A DNA stretch of 64,000 bases from Elusimicrobiales bacterium (GCA_028688015.1 JAQTZB010000004.1:186001-250000), one strand, 5' to 3'. Counted from the stretch's first letter, positions 51,176 through 59,931 are shown. Notes: generated by a model not told the origin, from the sequence alone. Translations and numbers: made by a program.

Positions 51176-51183
51176 ATTCTACA
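51176..51183 (-). promoter_or_regulatory. -10 promoter box of the ndk operon
   Basis: Minus-strand TTTTGTAGAAT ends 6 bp before the ATG of the 38-residue ORF. Confidence 0.55.
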
Positions 51184-51184
51184 A

Positions 51185-51211
51185 AACAAAACCGCCGGTC
51201 GGTCCCGGCGG
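51185..51211 (-). terminator. Terminator hairpin joined to promoter
   Basis: CCGCCGG/CCGGCGG variant with GGTTTTGTTTTG on the minus strand, directly before the TAGAAT box. Confidence 0.7.
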
Positions 51212-51221
51212 CTTCGCTTCA

Positions 51222-51253
51222 GTTAGGAAGATGGGAAGCAGCGTCCCCTCTAC
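51222..51253. repeat. Dispersed GGGGACG-type repeat, copy 2
   Basis: GTTAGGAAGATGGGAAGCAG then CGTCCCCTCTAC; overlaps the stop codon of the minus-strand gene at 51250 and lies between that stop and the hairpin. Confidence 0.65.
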
Positions 51254-52032
51254 TTGGAAAACTTCACGACTAAGGCATGGGTAAGGCCGAAATCGTTCTT
51301 GCGGACCCCGGCGAACGGCCTGGAGTCGTATTCCTCGGTGGCGGTGATCCTGAAAGCCACCGCTTCCTTCCAGACCTTGAACTCCAGAAAACCTTCCGAA
51401 TACACCCGGTAATCCCCGGTGTCGGCGGTGCGCGGCGTGTAGATCACGTCGCCGCCCAGGTTAACCGTGGGCGTGAGGGCGGTGGCGAAGTTGACCCGCC
51501 CGGTCAGGCGGAAATCGCGCGTGACGTCCCCGGCGGAGTCTTTCTCGTATTCGGGCGTGAGGCCTGCGCTGAGCATGACCGGCTTAAAAACGCCCGGCAG
51601 GAAGTTGTGGTAACAGACGCCCGCGGTGTTGGTCATGCGGTACTTCACCAGCCGGAATTTGTCGTGGCTGTGCGTGGTCTGCAGGAAAAGATTCAGCCTG
51701 GACTTCACTGCGTAGGCGTACAACAGCGAACCGCGCGACTTATCGGTGACGGCGGCGTCGCCGTACTTTACGTAATTGTCGGACGCCTGCAGGAACAGAG
51801 ACTGCCTTTCGGCCGGCTTCCAGTCGAACTCCAGGCCTCCGTTAAAACTGTAGTTCCTGACGTTGCCGTTCAGATAACCGCCGCCCAGGCTGAGCGAGAG
51901 CCCGTAGAGTTCGTGCGGCTGCCAGGCCTCGGGCGGCCGTACGCGCAGGTCCTCGGTACGCGTGAACTGCGCGGCCGCGTGCCCGGCGGCCGCAGCCAGT
52001 AAAACCCCGACCAGAAAAATCCTTTTAAACAT
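51250..52032 (-). CDS. Outer-membrane beta-barrel protein (DUF481-like)
   Basis: 260 residues with a signal peptide (1-21). The rest is a series of amphipathic strands with aromatic girdles (YGLSLSLGGGYLNGNV, SLLYAYAVKSRLNLFLQ, FGLTHALVVKFSK), resembling YdiY/DUF481-type barrels. The C-terminus is FSK rather than a final aromatic. The ATG at 52030-52032 follows GGAGGACTG. Function unknown. Confidence 0.72.
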   Translation of the reverse strand: MFKRIFLVGVLLAAAAGHAAAQFTRTEDLRVRPPEAWQPHELYGLSLSLGGGYLNGNVRNYSFNGGLEFDWKPAERQSLFLQASDNYVKYGDAAVTDKSRGSLLYAYAVKSRLNLFLQTTHSHDKFRLVKYRMTNTAGVCYHNFLPGVFKPVMLSAGLTPEYEKDSAGDVTRDFRLTGRVNFATALTPTVNLGGDVIYTPRTADTGDYRVYSEGFLEFKVWKEAVAFRITATEEYDSRPFAGVRKNDFGLTHALVVKFSK

Positions 52033-52155
52033 CAGTCCTCCGACTACCGTTTCATCCTGTTCCCGCAAACTAAATTGAACCAAATATTCGCCGCCCCGGC
52101 AAAGCAAAACCGCCGGTCGGTCCCGTCGGCTTCGCTTTGCCTCTCAAGCCCCGGT

Positions 52156-53583
52156 CTATTCCTTGCCGGACAGCAGACGCAGCAGGCTGGCCGCGTCCGC
52201 CGGCCGCTTAGCGGGATCGAACATGAGGCAGCGGTCGATGAGTTCGCGCAGGCCGGAAGGCAGTTCGGGCGGAAGCCTGGGATAATCGCGCTCCATTTTC
52301 TGGCTGTAGTAAAGGGTGGAAGGCCCGGCAAAAGGCAGGCGCCCCGTAACAAGCACATAGGCCGTCACGCCGAAGGAATAGATATCGGAAAGCGGGGTGG
52401 TTACGCCTGCGTGCTGCTCGGGCGCCATGTAGGCCGGCGTGCCCACAACGTCCACTTCCTGGGTATCCATGCTCTCCGGGTCAAAATGGCGAGCTATTCC
52501 GAAGTCCATGACCTTTACGAAGTTCTTCGGCCCCGCGACGATATTCCCCGGCTTCAGGTCGCGGTGGATAACCTTCTTTTCATGCGCGAAGGCCAGCGCC
52601 TCGGCCACCGCGGTCAGGACAGGCGCCACCTCGGCGGGCGTCAGGCGGCCCCTCAGCGCCAGCACGGTCTGGAGGGTCTCCCAATCCACATACTCGAGCA
52701 CCAGGTAAACGTCCTCGCCGGACTCCAGGGCTTCGTAAAACTCCACGATGCGCGGGTGCCGGAGTTCAGAAAGCGTCCTGGCCTCCGCCAGGAAGAGCGC
52801 CCTGGCCTCGGAGTTGCGGGAGATCTCGTGGCTCATGCGCTTGAGCGCCACCAGGCGGTTGCGTAGCTTATCCTGCGCCAGGAAAACGATGCCGCTGCCG
52901 CCCACGCCCAGAAGCCTGACTATGACGAACCGCCCCGCCACCTCGCCCAGCGCGGGCGGGGCCTTGCGCGGCGGCCGGCTTTGGCCCCGCGCGGGCCGGC
53001 CCCTGCCGGTAGTCTCGAAATAGGCCGACATGGTGCGCGCGTCCTCGGCGGGCAGGCGGCGCAGCAGGCGCAGGCGCGCCTCGCAATCCTGGTAGCTGCC
53101 GTTTATCCGGAGAAGTTTATCATAGAGGGCGGCCGCGCGCTTGGCGTCGCCGGCCCGCTCGCTGATAATGGCGAAAAGATACTGCAGCAGCGCCGAATCG
53201 CGGAGGCCGGCCTGGCCCTCTATCCACTCGAACAATTTCTTCGCGTAGTAAAAATCGTGCAGTCGCAGGGCGGCCCGCAAAGCCAGCGAGCATTCCGCCC
53301 CGCCCCACCGGGCCTTCGGGATCTTCTTCAGCTCCTCCTGCGCAGCCGCGAACGCCTCGTCCGCGAACCGCGCCCTGGCCCGGGCGAGAAGATCCGCGGG
53401 CGGCTCCACCTGCGCGGGCTGCGCCGGTTTAGGGACCGTGGCCGCCGGGGCCGGCGGCGGGCCTGCTCTTTTTCTTGTTTGCCTGCCGCCGGTTTTTTTA
53501 AGGGAGTACAACACAGCCGCCAGGACCGCGATCAGGGTCAGGATTAGTATCCACACCACGTGTTCAAAAAATGCAGGGAACAT
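52156..53583 (-). CDS. Membrane-anchored Ser/Thr protein kinase
   Basis: 475 residues. Layout: N-terminal membrane helix (~9-28), Pro-rich linker, TPR-like helical region (~65-200) and C-terminal Hanks-type kinase (~215-472). The P-loop is LGVGGSGIV, the Lys in VALKRM, catalytic HRDLKPGN, DFG in MDFGIARH and the APE equivalent MAPEQ. The kinase is cytoplasmic beside the membrane. The target is unknown; receivers nearby (53922) could be linked. Confidence 0.92.
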   Translation of the reverse strand: MFPAFFEHVVWILILTLIAVLAAVLYSLKKTGGRQTRKRAGPPPAPAATVPKPAQPAQVEPPADLLARARARFADEAFAAAQEELKKIPKARWGGAECSLALRAALRLHDFYYAKKLFEWIEGQAGLRDSALLQYLFAIISERAGDAKRAAALYDKLLRINGSYQDCEARLRLLRRLPAEDARTMSAYFETTGRGRPARGQSRPPRKAPPALGEVAGRFVIVRLLGVGGSGIVFLAQDKLRNRLVALKRMSHEISRNSEARALFLAEARTLSELRHPRIVEFYEALESGEDVYLVLEYVDWETLQTVLALRGRLTPAEVAPVLTAVAEALAFAHEKKVIHRDLKPGNIVAGPKNFVKVMDFGIARHFDPESMDTQEVDVVGTPAYMAPEQHAGVTTPLSDIYSFGVTAYVLVTGRLPFAGPSTLYYSQKMERDYPRLPPELPSGLRELIDRCLMFDPAKRPADAASLLRLLSGKE

Positions 53584-53692
53584 AGTTTGGGATCCCGCTG
53601 GAGGCGCCGGCGAACTAACCCGCTGCGCCCGATATCCGCTAGAGCAAAGACCTACCCAACTGCCGGCGGCTTCGCGTTAAGTCAATTATAGG

Positions 53693-53914
53693 TCAGCGCA
53701 CCCTGCGCCGCTTGTCAGGAACTACTTTTGTTTTGAAGCGCGACCCCGCTACCAGGGTCGGCAGGATCTTTGATAAAACCCACCCGTTCGTCCTCAGATA
53801 GCTCTTGCCGTTTACAGTCATGCTCCACGGACAGGTTTTATACTGCGCAGGGGTGAAGGTGCGCACCAGCTTGTTCCCGCGGTACTGTTCAATGATGCAT
53901 TCGGAATTCCTCAT
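53693..53914 (-). CDS. Small basic hypothetical protein
   Basis: 73 residues, basic at the C-terminus (KTKVVPDKRRRVR), with two cysteines. It starts 7 bp after the receiver gene at 53922, with GAGACACAT before the ATG, so it could be the second gene of that transcript. No family was recognised. Confidence 0.45.
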   Translation of the reverse strand: MRNSECIIEQYRGNKLVRTFTPAQYKTCPWSMTVNGKSYLRTNGWVLSKILPTLVAGSRFKTKVVPDKRRRVR

Positions 53915-53921
53915 ATGTGTC

Positions 53922-54317
53922 TCAACACTGCTTTGCCCCCGCGGGGAACGCGCGGCGTATGGCCTTGAGGACCTCCCTGGTGGAGAGTACTTTTGACAGC
54001 GTGCCCCGGCAGTTGGGCAGCTTGGTGAAACCGCTTACCAGCATGGGGTCGGCCCCGACGGCGGACAGCACGAGGAACGGGATCGCGGAGGTTTTCTGCA
54101 TATTCTTTATGGCCACGGCCACGTCGTGCCCGGTCATGTCGCCGAGATTGTAATCCAGCAGCACCAGGTCCGGGAGATAAGAGAGCGCAAGCTTAACGCC
54201 CTCCGCCCCGCTGGCGGCGATCTTGGTTTTATACCCCTCGATCTTCAGGCAATCCGCCAGCAACCAGGCCAGCTCGGGATTGTCCTCGACGATAAGTATT
54301 TTATGCTGCTGCGGCAT
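53922..54317 (-). CDS. Single-domain response regulator
   Basis: 131 residues, receiver only: acidic ILIVEDNPE, phospho-Asp D55 (VLLDYNLGDMTG). The usual Lys-Pro pair is replaced by GTLSKVLS, so the switch Lys is kept without the Pro. No output domain. A TTTTGTTTGGTAGAAT box lies 9 bp before the ATG. Confidence 0.88.
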   Translation of the reverse strand: MPQQHKILIVEDNPELAWLLADCLKIEGYKTKIAASGAEGVKLALSYLPDLVLLDYNLGDMTGHDVAVAIKNMQKTSAIPFLVLSAVGADPMLVSGFTKLPNCRGTLSKVLSTREVLKAIRRAFPAGAKQC

Positions 54318-54335
54318 ACCAACCCTATTCTACCA

Positions 54336-54362
54336 AACAAAACCGCCGGGCTTCCCCGGCGG
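54336..54362 (-). terminator. Terminator hairpin joined to promoter
   Basis: CCGCCGGG-CTTC-CCCGGCGG after the O-antigen ligase-like gene; minus strand continues with TTTTGTTTGGTAGAAT. Confidence 0.75.
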
Positions 54363-54364
54363 CG

Positions 54365-54397
54365 TTAGGCAGGAACACAGGAAGCGACGTCCCCTAG
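54365..54397. repeat. Dispersed GGGGACG-type repeat, copy 3
   Basis: TTAGGCAGGAACACAGGAAG then CGACGTCCCCTAG; the end coincides with the stop codon of the minus-strand gene at 54394. Confidence 0.65.
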
Positions 54398-56193
54398 CTC
54401 CCCCGGTAATTATCCCACAGCTCCGCTGCGGCCTTAGCCTTCTCGGCGGCCTCGGCGGCTTTTTGCGCTTCGCCCACGGCTTTATAAATATCAGACAGTT
54501 CGTTCCATGCCTCCGGCCACACCGGGTCCAGCCGCACCTGCCGCTCCATGCGCTCTACGGCCTCGGAGCAGCGGCCCAACTTCTTCAGCGCCAGCCCCTC
54601 CCGGTAGTGCACCTGGACATAATCCGGCGCAAGCAGCCGCACCTTGCGGTATTGTTCCACCGCCCGCTCCAGGTCGCCGGTCCGACCCCAGTCCATATAG
54701 CCATTGCCGATAAAATACTGAGCGGCTACGTAACTACCGGAGCCGGGGAATTCCTTTTCATAAGCGCTCTCCGCAAGCCCCCACTGTCCCTGTTTGGAAT
54801 AGTAGAGCCCCAGGTTGTGCTGCATATCGGCATTGAAGAGCCTGCCCGAGAAATACGCGCCCAGGCAGAACAGCGCCGCTACGGCACCGGCGGGCAGGAA
54901 CCTGAACGCGCCCAACGGCGCAGGGATGGCCAGAATTTTTCGTTCCGCCTTCTGCCCGCTCGCCGATATCATGGCCAGGAGCCCCGCGTTGAAATACAGC
55001 AGCCACCCCGCAGGCAAGGACCTGGGCACATTGAGAGACAGCATGGATACGGCCAGCCCGCCCAGTACCGAGACCGTGAGACCGCAGCCGTAGCCGGAAG
55101 ACTCCGGCGAAAAACCGCCGGTAAAAGCCTTGTAGAGCGTAACCGCGAACAGAGCCAGCCACAGCAGCGCCCCGATCGCCCCCCCCTCCGCCCACTGTTC
55201 CAGCAGTTCGTTGCCAGCATGATCGGTCTGGATATTGTGTTTATGGTGCAGCAGCAGCTGCTCCTGGGAACGAAAGGGCGGGTAGCGCACCCAGAAAGAG
55301 CCGGGGCCGAAGCCGGCCGGCCCGGCGTTCCTGGCCACCTCCAGCGAGCTGCTCCGTATCAGCGCCATTTGGGCGCCCCCGGAAGCGAACGAAGAAGGCT
55401 TGGGCGCGAGGAAGGCGAGGGCGAGCAGGCAGGCCGCGGCCGAAGCGGCAACGGTTGCCAATACTTGCCGCAGGCCAGCCGCTCGCTCCCGAGCGGCGAT
55501 GAGCCCCGCGAAGCCCGCAATCACGGCGAGATAGATGACCAGCTCCACCCGCTCGCCGGTGAGGGCTACTACGGCCCCGGCGAGGACGGACAGCAGGACT
55601 GCGGCGCCCCTCATCGGAGCGGGGAACGAGCGGTCGGCCACTATCATCAGCGCGAACGGCGAGGCAACGGCCAGGTAAGCGGCCAAATAGACAGGATTGC
55701 CTACTGTAGAGAAGACATTGTCCCCGAACGCGCCTTTCCAGACGAACGGGTCCAGCCCGAAGTATTGCGCCAGCCCGTAAAGCACCGTCACGGCCAGGCC
55801 TCCGGCGGCGGCCAATACCAGAGCACGCAGGTAACTGCCGCTCAAGGCGACAAGCGCCAGCATGAAAGAAAGCAGGAAGAGTTCCTGCGTCAGGAAGCCG
55901 GGGAAAGCAGCGATTTTGTAAGGCGCGATCAAAAACCGCGCGGCGTTCCAGAAGAACAGGCCCGCCGCCGGCAACAGGAACGGGAAAGCCGCAGACGGGA
56001 TCTCGAAGCGCTCTTCCAGCAGGCTGCCGGCCGTCCAGCAGGCCAGCGCCGCCAGCACTCCGATCTGCATTATGGTGTACTTGGCCGTCACGGAATCATA
56101 GGTGCGAAGATAGAACGCCACAGGCAGGGCGGCGGCCAGCACCATGAAAATTATCGCGGACCAGAACCGCCAGGACTTGAGGTCGTATGTCAT
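54394..56193 (-). CDS. O-antigen ligase/polymerase-like membrane protein with TPR tail
   Basis: 599 residues with about 11 membrane helices, the Wzy_C-type periplasmic loop (GPAGFGPGSFWVRYPP, HHKHNIQTDHAGNELLEQW) typical of O-antigen ligase-like proteins, and a C-terminal TPR region (~445-590). Such proteins join glycans to lipid A or to protein. It starts 3 bp after the anti-sigma stop, so it is part of the sigma operon. Confidence 0.85.
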   Translation of the reverse strand: MTYDLKSWRFWSAIIFMVLAAALPVAFYLRTYDSVTAKYTIMQIGVLAALACWTAGSLLEERFEIPSAAFPFLLPAAGLFFWNAARFLIAPYKIAAFPGFLTQELFLLSFMLALVALSGSYLRALVLAAAGGLAVTVLYGLAQYFGLDPFVWKGAFGDNVFSTVGNPVYLAAYLAVASPFALMIVADRSFPAPMRGAAVLLSVLAGAVVALTGERVELVIYLAVIAGFAGLIAARERAAGLRQVLATVAASAAACLLALAFLAPKPSSFASGGAQMALIRSSSLEVARNAGPAGFGPGSFWVRYPPFRSQEQLLLHHKHNIQTDHAGNELLEQWAEGGAIGALLWLALFAVTLYKAFTGGFSPESSGYGCGLTVSVLGGLAVSMLSLNVPRSLPAGWLLYFNAGLLAMISASGQKAERKILAIPAPLGAFRFLPAGAVAALFCLGAYFSGRLFNADMQHNLGLYYSKQGQWGLAESAYEKEFPGSGSYVAAQYFIGNGYMDWGRTGDLERAVEQYRKVRLLAPDYVQVHYREGLALKKLGRCSEAVERMERQVRLDPVWPEAWNELSDIYKAVGEAQKAAEAAEKAKAAAELWDNYRGS

Positions 56194-56196
56194 AGA

Positions 56197-56613
56197 TCAT
56201 TCCCCTTTGGCTGCGCCGTTGCCGGCGCAGACGGAAGTTGCGCCGTCGGAGCAGGATTGACTGGGCAGACCCGGCCCCAGTATTGAACCCGAGGCGAACA
56301 GAAGGAAAGCCGCCAGGCTGAAGGCCAGCGAGAAGGCCGGGACCGGCTCCGTGCTTTCGTAAACGGGCTCGTCGGCAGCCCCCACCCGATTCTCCCTGTC
56401 CAGCAGCGCGGCCTTGAGGGCGGCCCCGAAGTCCGCCGGCGGCACCGGCGCCGCCAGGTCCCGCAGGCCCCGCCTTACCTTCTCCAGCGACGCCAGGCGC
56501 GCGGCGCAGCGCGGGCAGGCGGCGAGGTGGCGCTCCACCAGGCGCGCCTGAAAGGCGACAAGCCGGCCATCCATGTGCAGGTCCAGGAGATTATCCACCA
56601 AGGCGCAGATCAT
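56197..56613 (-). CDS. Zinc-finger anti-sigma factor (zf-HC2)
   Basis: 138 residues: N-terminal zinc motif HLAACPRC (HxxxCxxC), a linker, and one membrane helix (~103-120, FSLAFSLAAFLLFASG). It would hold the ECF sigma factor at the membrane. The ATG overlaps the sigma stop by 4 bp (ATGA). Confidence 0.85.
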   Translation of the reverse strand: MICALVDNLLDLHMDGRLVAFQARLVERHLAACPRCAARLASLEKVRRGLRDLAAPVPPADFGAALKAALLDRENRVGAADEPVYESTEPVPAFSLAFSLAAFLLFASGSILGPGLPSQSCSDGATSVCAGNGAAKGE

Positions 56614-57173
56614 ATCCGTTCCTCTCTTGCCGGCTCCAGCAAACCGCGCAGCAGTCTTCTGGCACGAAAAAGCCTGCCGGAAACCGTTCCCACCGGCCAG
56701 CCCAATATCCCTGCCGCCTGCTCGTAGTCGCAGCCCTCCATGTCCACCAGCACCACGCATGCGCGCAGGTCCGGCGCCAGGGCGTTCAGGGCCGCGGCCA
56801 GCCTTTCCCTGAGCTCGTTGTTCTCGGCTATCTTTTCCGGTGATTCGCCAGTACCGGCCGCCAGTGCGGAACCCGGGGCGCTCTCCCCCCCGGCCCCCTC
56901 AAGCGCTACCTCCCGCCTGCGTGAGCTGCCGCGGCGGCTGTTCAGATAGACACGGAACAGCACCCGGTGCAGCCAGCCGCCGAAGTCGAAAGAGCTGTCG
57001 TAGAGCTCGGCTTTTTTCATGACGCGCAGGAACGTCTCCTGGACCAGGTCGCAGGCGTCGGCCCGGTTGCCGGTCAGGCGGTAAGCGGCAGCATAGGCCT
57101 TTTCGCCGTAGGCTTCGATGAGCGCGTTAATTTCCACTAGTTCCTTAAATAGCGGCCAGTTGTTGTACCGCAC
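56610..57173 (-). CDS. ECF-type RNA polymerase sigma factor
   Basis: 187 residues with sigma-2 (YGEKAYAAAYRLTGN, DLVQETFLRVMKK) and sigma-4 (LAPDLRACVVLVDMEGCDYEQAAGILG and the HTH VGTVSGRLFRARRLL). Region 3 is absent, as in the ECF group. It is adjacent to its zf-HC2 anti-sigma factor. No clear own promoter was identified in the 227-bp upstream gap. Confidence 0.92.
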   Translation of the reverse strand: MRYNNWPLFKELVEINALIEAYGEKAYAAAYRLTGNRADACDLVQETFLRVMKKAELYDSSFDFGGWLHRVLFRVYLNSRRGSSRRREVALEGAGGESAPGSALAAGTGESPEKIAENNELRERLAAALNALAPDLRACVVLVDMEGCDYEQAAGILGWPVGTVSGRLFRARRLLRGLLEPAREERI

Positions 57174-57400
57174 ATATATTACTACACCGGAGACGCCGGG
57201 AAAAATACAACAGATTTTACATTTTACCGCGGCGCCAAAAATATAACCTCCGGGCTTTCCCAGCGGCTAGGCGCGACCGTCAAGTAGTCATATAGTTGTC
57301 AGCGTCCCTAAGTACCCACTTCAGGGGGGGCCAAAATACTCCGCTTTCAAGGCACCCCGGCCCATACGCCGGAGGGGCTGGTTTGCCATAATATATACAG

Positions 57401-58237
57401 ATGAACCTCACAAAACACGTCGCTCTTTTACTTATCCCCCTATTGCCCCTTTCAGCCCTTCCCTCGCCGGCCGCCGCGGCCCAGGAGGTGCAGCGCTTCT
57501 GCACCATGGACACGGCCGTAGGCCAGCTCATGAACAAGGCCGATATCCCGGAGAACCTCCAGAAGGAGCCCGTGGTGCGGATGATGGCAGAGGACCTGAT
57601 AGCCGCCAAGCTGGCCGGGAAGCCCTCCGACACCGTGAAGATAGTCTGGAAAGATATTTACGATATGCGCGGCAGCGTGAACGCCTGGCTGGCCCAGAAC
57701 GGCCACCCCTTCAACTACGTGGGACAGGCCGTGGACGCGGTGGGTTCCGGCCTCACCGGTACCGTAGCCGGCAAAATCCTTATGATGAACACCCTCATGC
57801 TGTCCGGCCCTGCCGGTTTCATCATGCTGGGCGGCATGAACATAACGCAGGAGACCTTTCAGTGCAACCCCAGCGGCATAGTGATGGCCGCCAACGCCGG
57901 CGCCACCATAGTGGTGCTGGTCCCCTGGTGCCGCGTTCCCGGCGTAGGCAAAGGCTGCGTGGCCCTTGAGCACGGCGTGGCCCGCGGCATAGAGAAGACG
58001 GCCGCCGGCCTCTTCGGCAGGCAGGTCACCGCAACTTTCCTCAAGTCCACCACCAACGGCGTGGTGATGGCCATAAAGCTGAAGTCGACCGACCTGGTGA
58101 TGAGCGGGATGGAACTCCTGAACTATCTGGACCAGAAAAAGACCGTGCGCCAGGTGGACTTCGAAGTCGGCATTTCGGTGGATGCGGAGCTAGCAGCCCC
58201 CGCGCAGGCCCCCTCCATTAACTGGGACAACCGCTGA
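57401..58237 (+). CDS. Secreted hypothetical protein with hydrophobic centre
   Basis: 278 residues with a signal peptide (1-26). A central hydrophobic stretch (~120-150, VAGKILMMNTLMLSGPAGFIMLGG) could be a membrane or amphipathic segment. Cysteines at ~33, ~157 and ~180-190 may pair. No family was recognised. A CATAAT box lies 8 bp before the ATG. Confidence 0.65.
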   Translation: MNLTKHVALLLIPLLPLSALPSPAAAAQEVQRFCTMDTAVGQLMNKADIPENLQKEPVVRMMAEDLIAAKLAGKPSDTVKIVWKDIYDMRGSVNAWLAQNGHPFNYVGQAVDAVGSGLTGTVAGKILMMNTLMLSGPAGFIMLGGMNITQETFQCNPSGIVMAANAGATIVVLVPWCRVPGVGKGCVALEHGVARGIEKTAAGLFGRQVTATFLKSTTNGVVMAIKLKSTDLVMSGMELLNYLDQKKTVRQVDFEVGISVDAELAAPAQAPSINWDNR

Positions 58238-58269
58238 CGGCGGCGCCCCCCTCCGGACAACAGCCGCCA

Positions 58270-58300
58270 GCCAGGAAGATAGGAAGCAGCGTCCCCTATT
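58270..58300. repeat. Dispersed GGGGACG-type repeat, copy 4
   Basis: CCAGGAAGATAGGAAGCAGC then GTCCCCTATT; between convergent genes, next to a degenerate GC hairpin (58308-58330). Confidence 0.65.
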
Positions 58301-58352
58301 CCTCAGAATAAACCGCCGGGCTCCCCAGGCTGGCGTCACCCTCTGGCGCGGC

Positions 58353-59837
58353 TCAGCCGCCCAGCTTCAGCGCAGCGCCCGGCAGGGCAGCGCGGAAGGC
58401 GGCGTCGTGCGAGATCAGCACCAGCACGCCGCGGTAGCCGGCCAGCGCGCCCTCCAGCACGCGCACGCTCCTTATGTCCTGGTGCGTAGTGGGCTCGTCC
58501 AGCAGGGCGATGTCCGCGCCGTTCACCAGGAAGCGCGCCAGCTCCACCTTGCGGCGCTGCCCTTCGCTCAGCGTCGCCAGCGGCCGGAACAGCAGCTCCC
58601 CGTCCGCGCCGAGCTGGTCCAGCATGGTACAGCCCGCCTGCCTCAGCTCGCCGGGGAAGAAGTCCGCGCCGCGCGCGCCGGGTGCCGCCGGCGCGCGGAA
58701 CTGCGGCATGTAGAACACCCGCGCCGCCCGGTTGCGCCGCACTTCCCCGGCGGCGGCGGCCAGCTCCCCGGCCAGTATGCGCAGCAGCGTGCTCTTGCCT
58801 GCGCCGTTGCCGCCCTCCAGGCAGAGGCGCTCCCCGGACTTCAGGTAGAACGACACGTCCCGGAACAGCTCCCGGCGCCCTGCCCTGGCGGCCAGCCCGC
58901 TGGCCTCGAGGAAAGCCCCCTCCGCCGCCGGCAGCGCCACGCGCCGCACTTTCTCCACGAACGGCTTCTCCCGCTCCAGTTCTTCTATCTTGGCGCGGGC
59001 GCGCTCGGCTGCGCGGGCGGATTTCTTCTGCAGCCGCGCCGCACGAGCGCCTATAAAGCCCTTGTCGGCCGCGCCTATCTTCTCCTTCTCCTTGGCGGCG
59101 CCCCAGTCGCGGTAGTTGCGCTCCATCACGCGCAGGTCCGCTATTTCATGCTCTATCTTCGCTTTCTTGCGCGTAGCGCGCAGGAACTCCTCCTCCTTCT
59201 GCCCGGCGTAGGAAGCGTAGTTGCCGCTGTACACCGCGAACTCGCTGCGCTTGAGCTCCAGCACCTTGCTCACGCAGGCGTCCAGGAAGGCCCTGTCGTG
59301 CGAGACCACCAGGAAGCCGCCCTTATAGCCGCGCAGCGCGGCCGACAGCCGCGCCAGCCCCGCACCGTCGAGGTAGTTGGTGGGCTCGTCGAGCAGGTAC
59401 AGGTCGGGCGCGCGCAGCAGGCCGGCCGTGATGGCCAGCAGCTTGCGCTCCCCACCCGAGAAAGTCTCCACCGGGCGGGCGAGGTCCGCCGGGGCGAAGC
59501 CCAGCGCCGCCGCCGCGGCCGCAGCGCGCGGCAGGTCTTCCCAGCCGCCGCCTAGCGCGGCCAGCAGCCAGGCCTCGGCGCTCAGGCCGCCCAGCGCCGC
59601 GTCCTCCTGCTTGAGCAGATACACCGACGCGCCCCTGTTGAGCAGCCGCCCGCCGGTTGGCTCCAGCTCGCCGGCCAGCAGCCGCAGCAGCGTGGTCTTG
59701 CCGCTGCCGTTGTCGCCCAGCAGGGCCGCCTTGTCGCCCGCGTACACCGCGAAAGACGCTCCGGTGAACACCGTGTCCGGGCTATTGTCGTAGGAATAAG
59801 CGAGGTCCCGCGCCTCGATAAGCACTTTGTTACCCAT
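58353..59837 (-). CDS. ABC-F family ribosome-associated ATPase
   Basis: 494 residues with two ABC domains and no membrane part. First domain: GDNGSGKTT, FSGGERKL, LYLLDEPTNYLD. Second domain: GGNGAGKST, LSEGQRRKVEL, IALLDEPTTHQD. The charged linker (~220-310, RATRKKAKIEHEIADLR) would reach the ribosomal P-site. ABC-F proteins rescue stalled or antibiotic-bound ribosomes. The ATG at 59835-59837 follows GGAGG. The leader holds a 6-residue ORF and a hairpin. Confidence 0.92.
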   Translation of the reverse strand: MGNKVLIEARDLAYSYDNSPDTVFTGASFAVYAGDKAALLGDNGSGKTTLLRLLAGELEPTGGRLLNRGASVYLLKQEDAALGGLSAEAWLLAALGGGWEDLPRAAAAAAALGFAPADLARPVETFSGGERKLLAITAGLLRAPDLYLLDEPTNYLDGAGLARLSAALRGYKGGFLVVSHDRAFLDACVSKVLELKRSEFAVYSGNYASYAGQKEEEFLRATRKKAKIEHEIADLRVMERNYRDWGAAKEKEKIGAADKGFIGARAARLQKKSARAAERARAKIEELEREKPFVEKVRRVALPAAEGAFLEASGLAARAGRRELFRDVSFYLKSGERLCLEGGNGAGKSTLLRILAGELAAAAGEVRRNRAARVFYMPQFRAPAAPGARGADFFPGELRQAGCTMLDQLGADGELLFRPLATLSEGQRRKVELARFLVNGADIALLDEPTTHQDIRSVRVLEGALAGYRGVLVLISHDAAFRAALPGAALKLGG

Positions 59838-59875
59838 AGAGTTACCTCCGGGTGTTATTGCGTAATTTCTGTGAA

Positions 59876-59931
59876 GCCGGCGGGGCCGGCGGTGTACTGC
59901 GGGGAAGGTACTAGCGGGATTTGTTGTCCAT
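59876..59931 (-). promoter_or_regulatory. Candidate attenuation leader of the ABC-F gene
   Basis: Contains a 6-codon ORF (MDNKSR, 59911-59931) followed by a GCCGGC-GGG/CCC-GCCGGC hairpin (59876-59890), ~40 nt before the ABC-F ATG. Resistance-type ABC-F genes are often controlled by such ribosome-sensing leaders. The small ORF has no strong ribosome site, so this is tentative. The rest of the ~277-bp gap 59838-60114 holds a repeat copy and the next gene's upstream region. Confidence 0.4.

Noticed and set aside
53584..53692. Gap searched for tRNA or small RNA
   Set aside because: No cloverleaf or terminator-like structure beyond degenerate GC sequence.
54223..56286. 687-codon plus-strand open frame antisense to the O-antigen ligase gene
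   Set aside because: Arg/Gln-rich nonsense; the minus-strand frame has membrane helices and family motifs.
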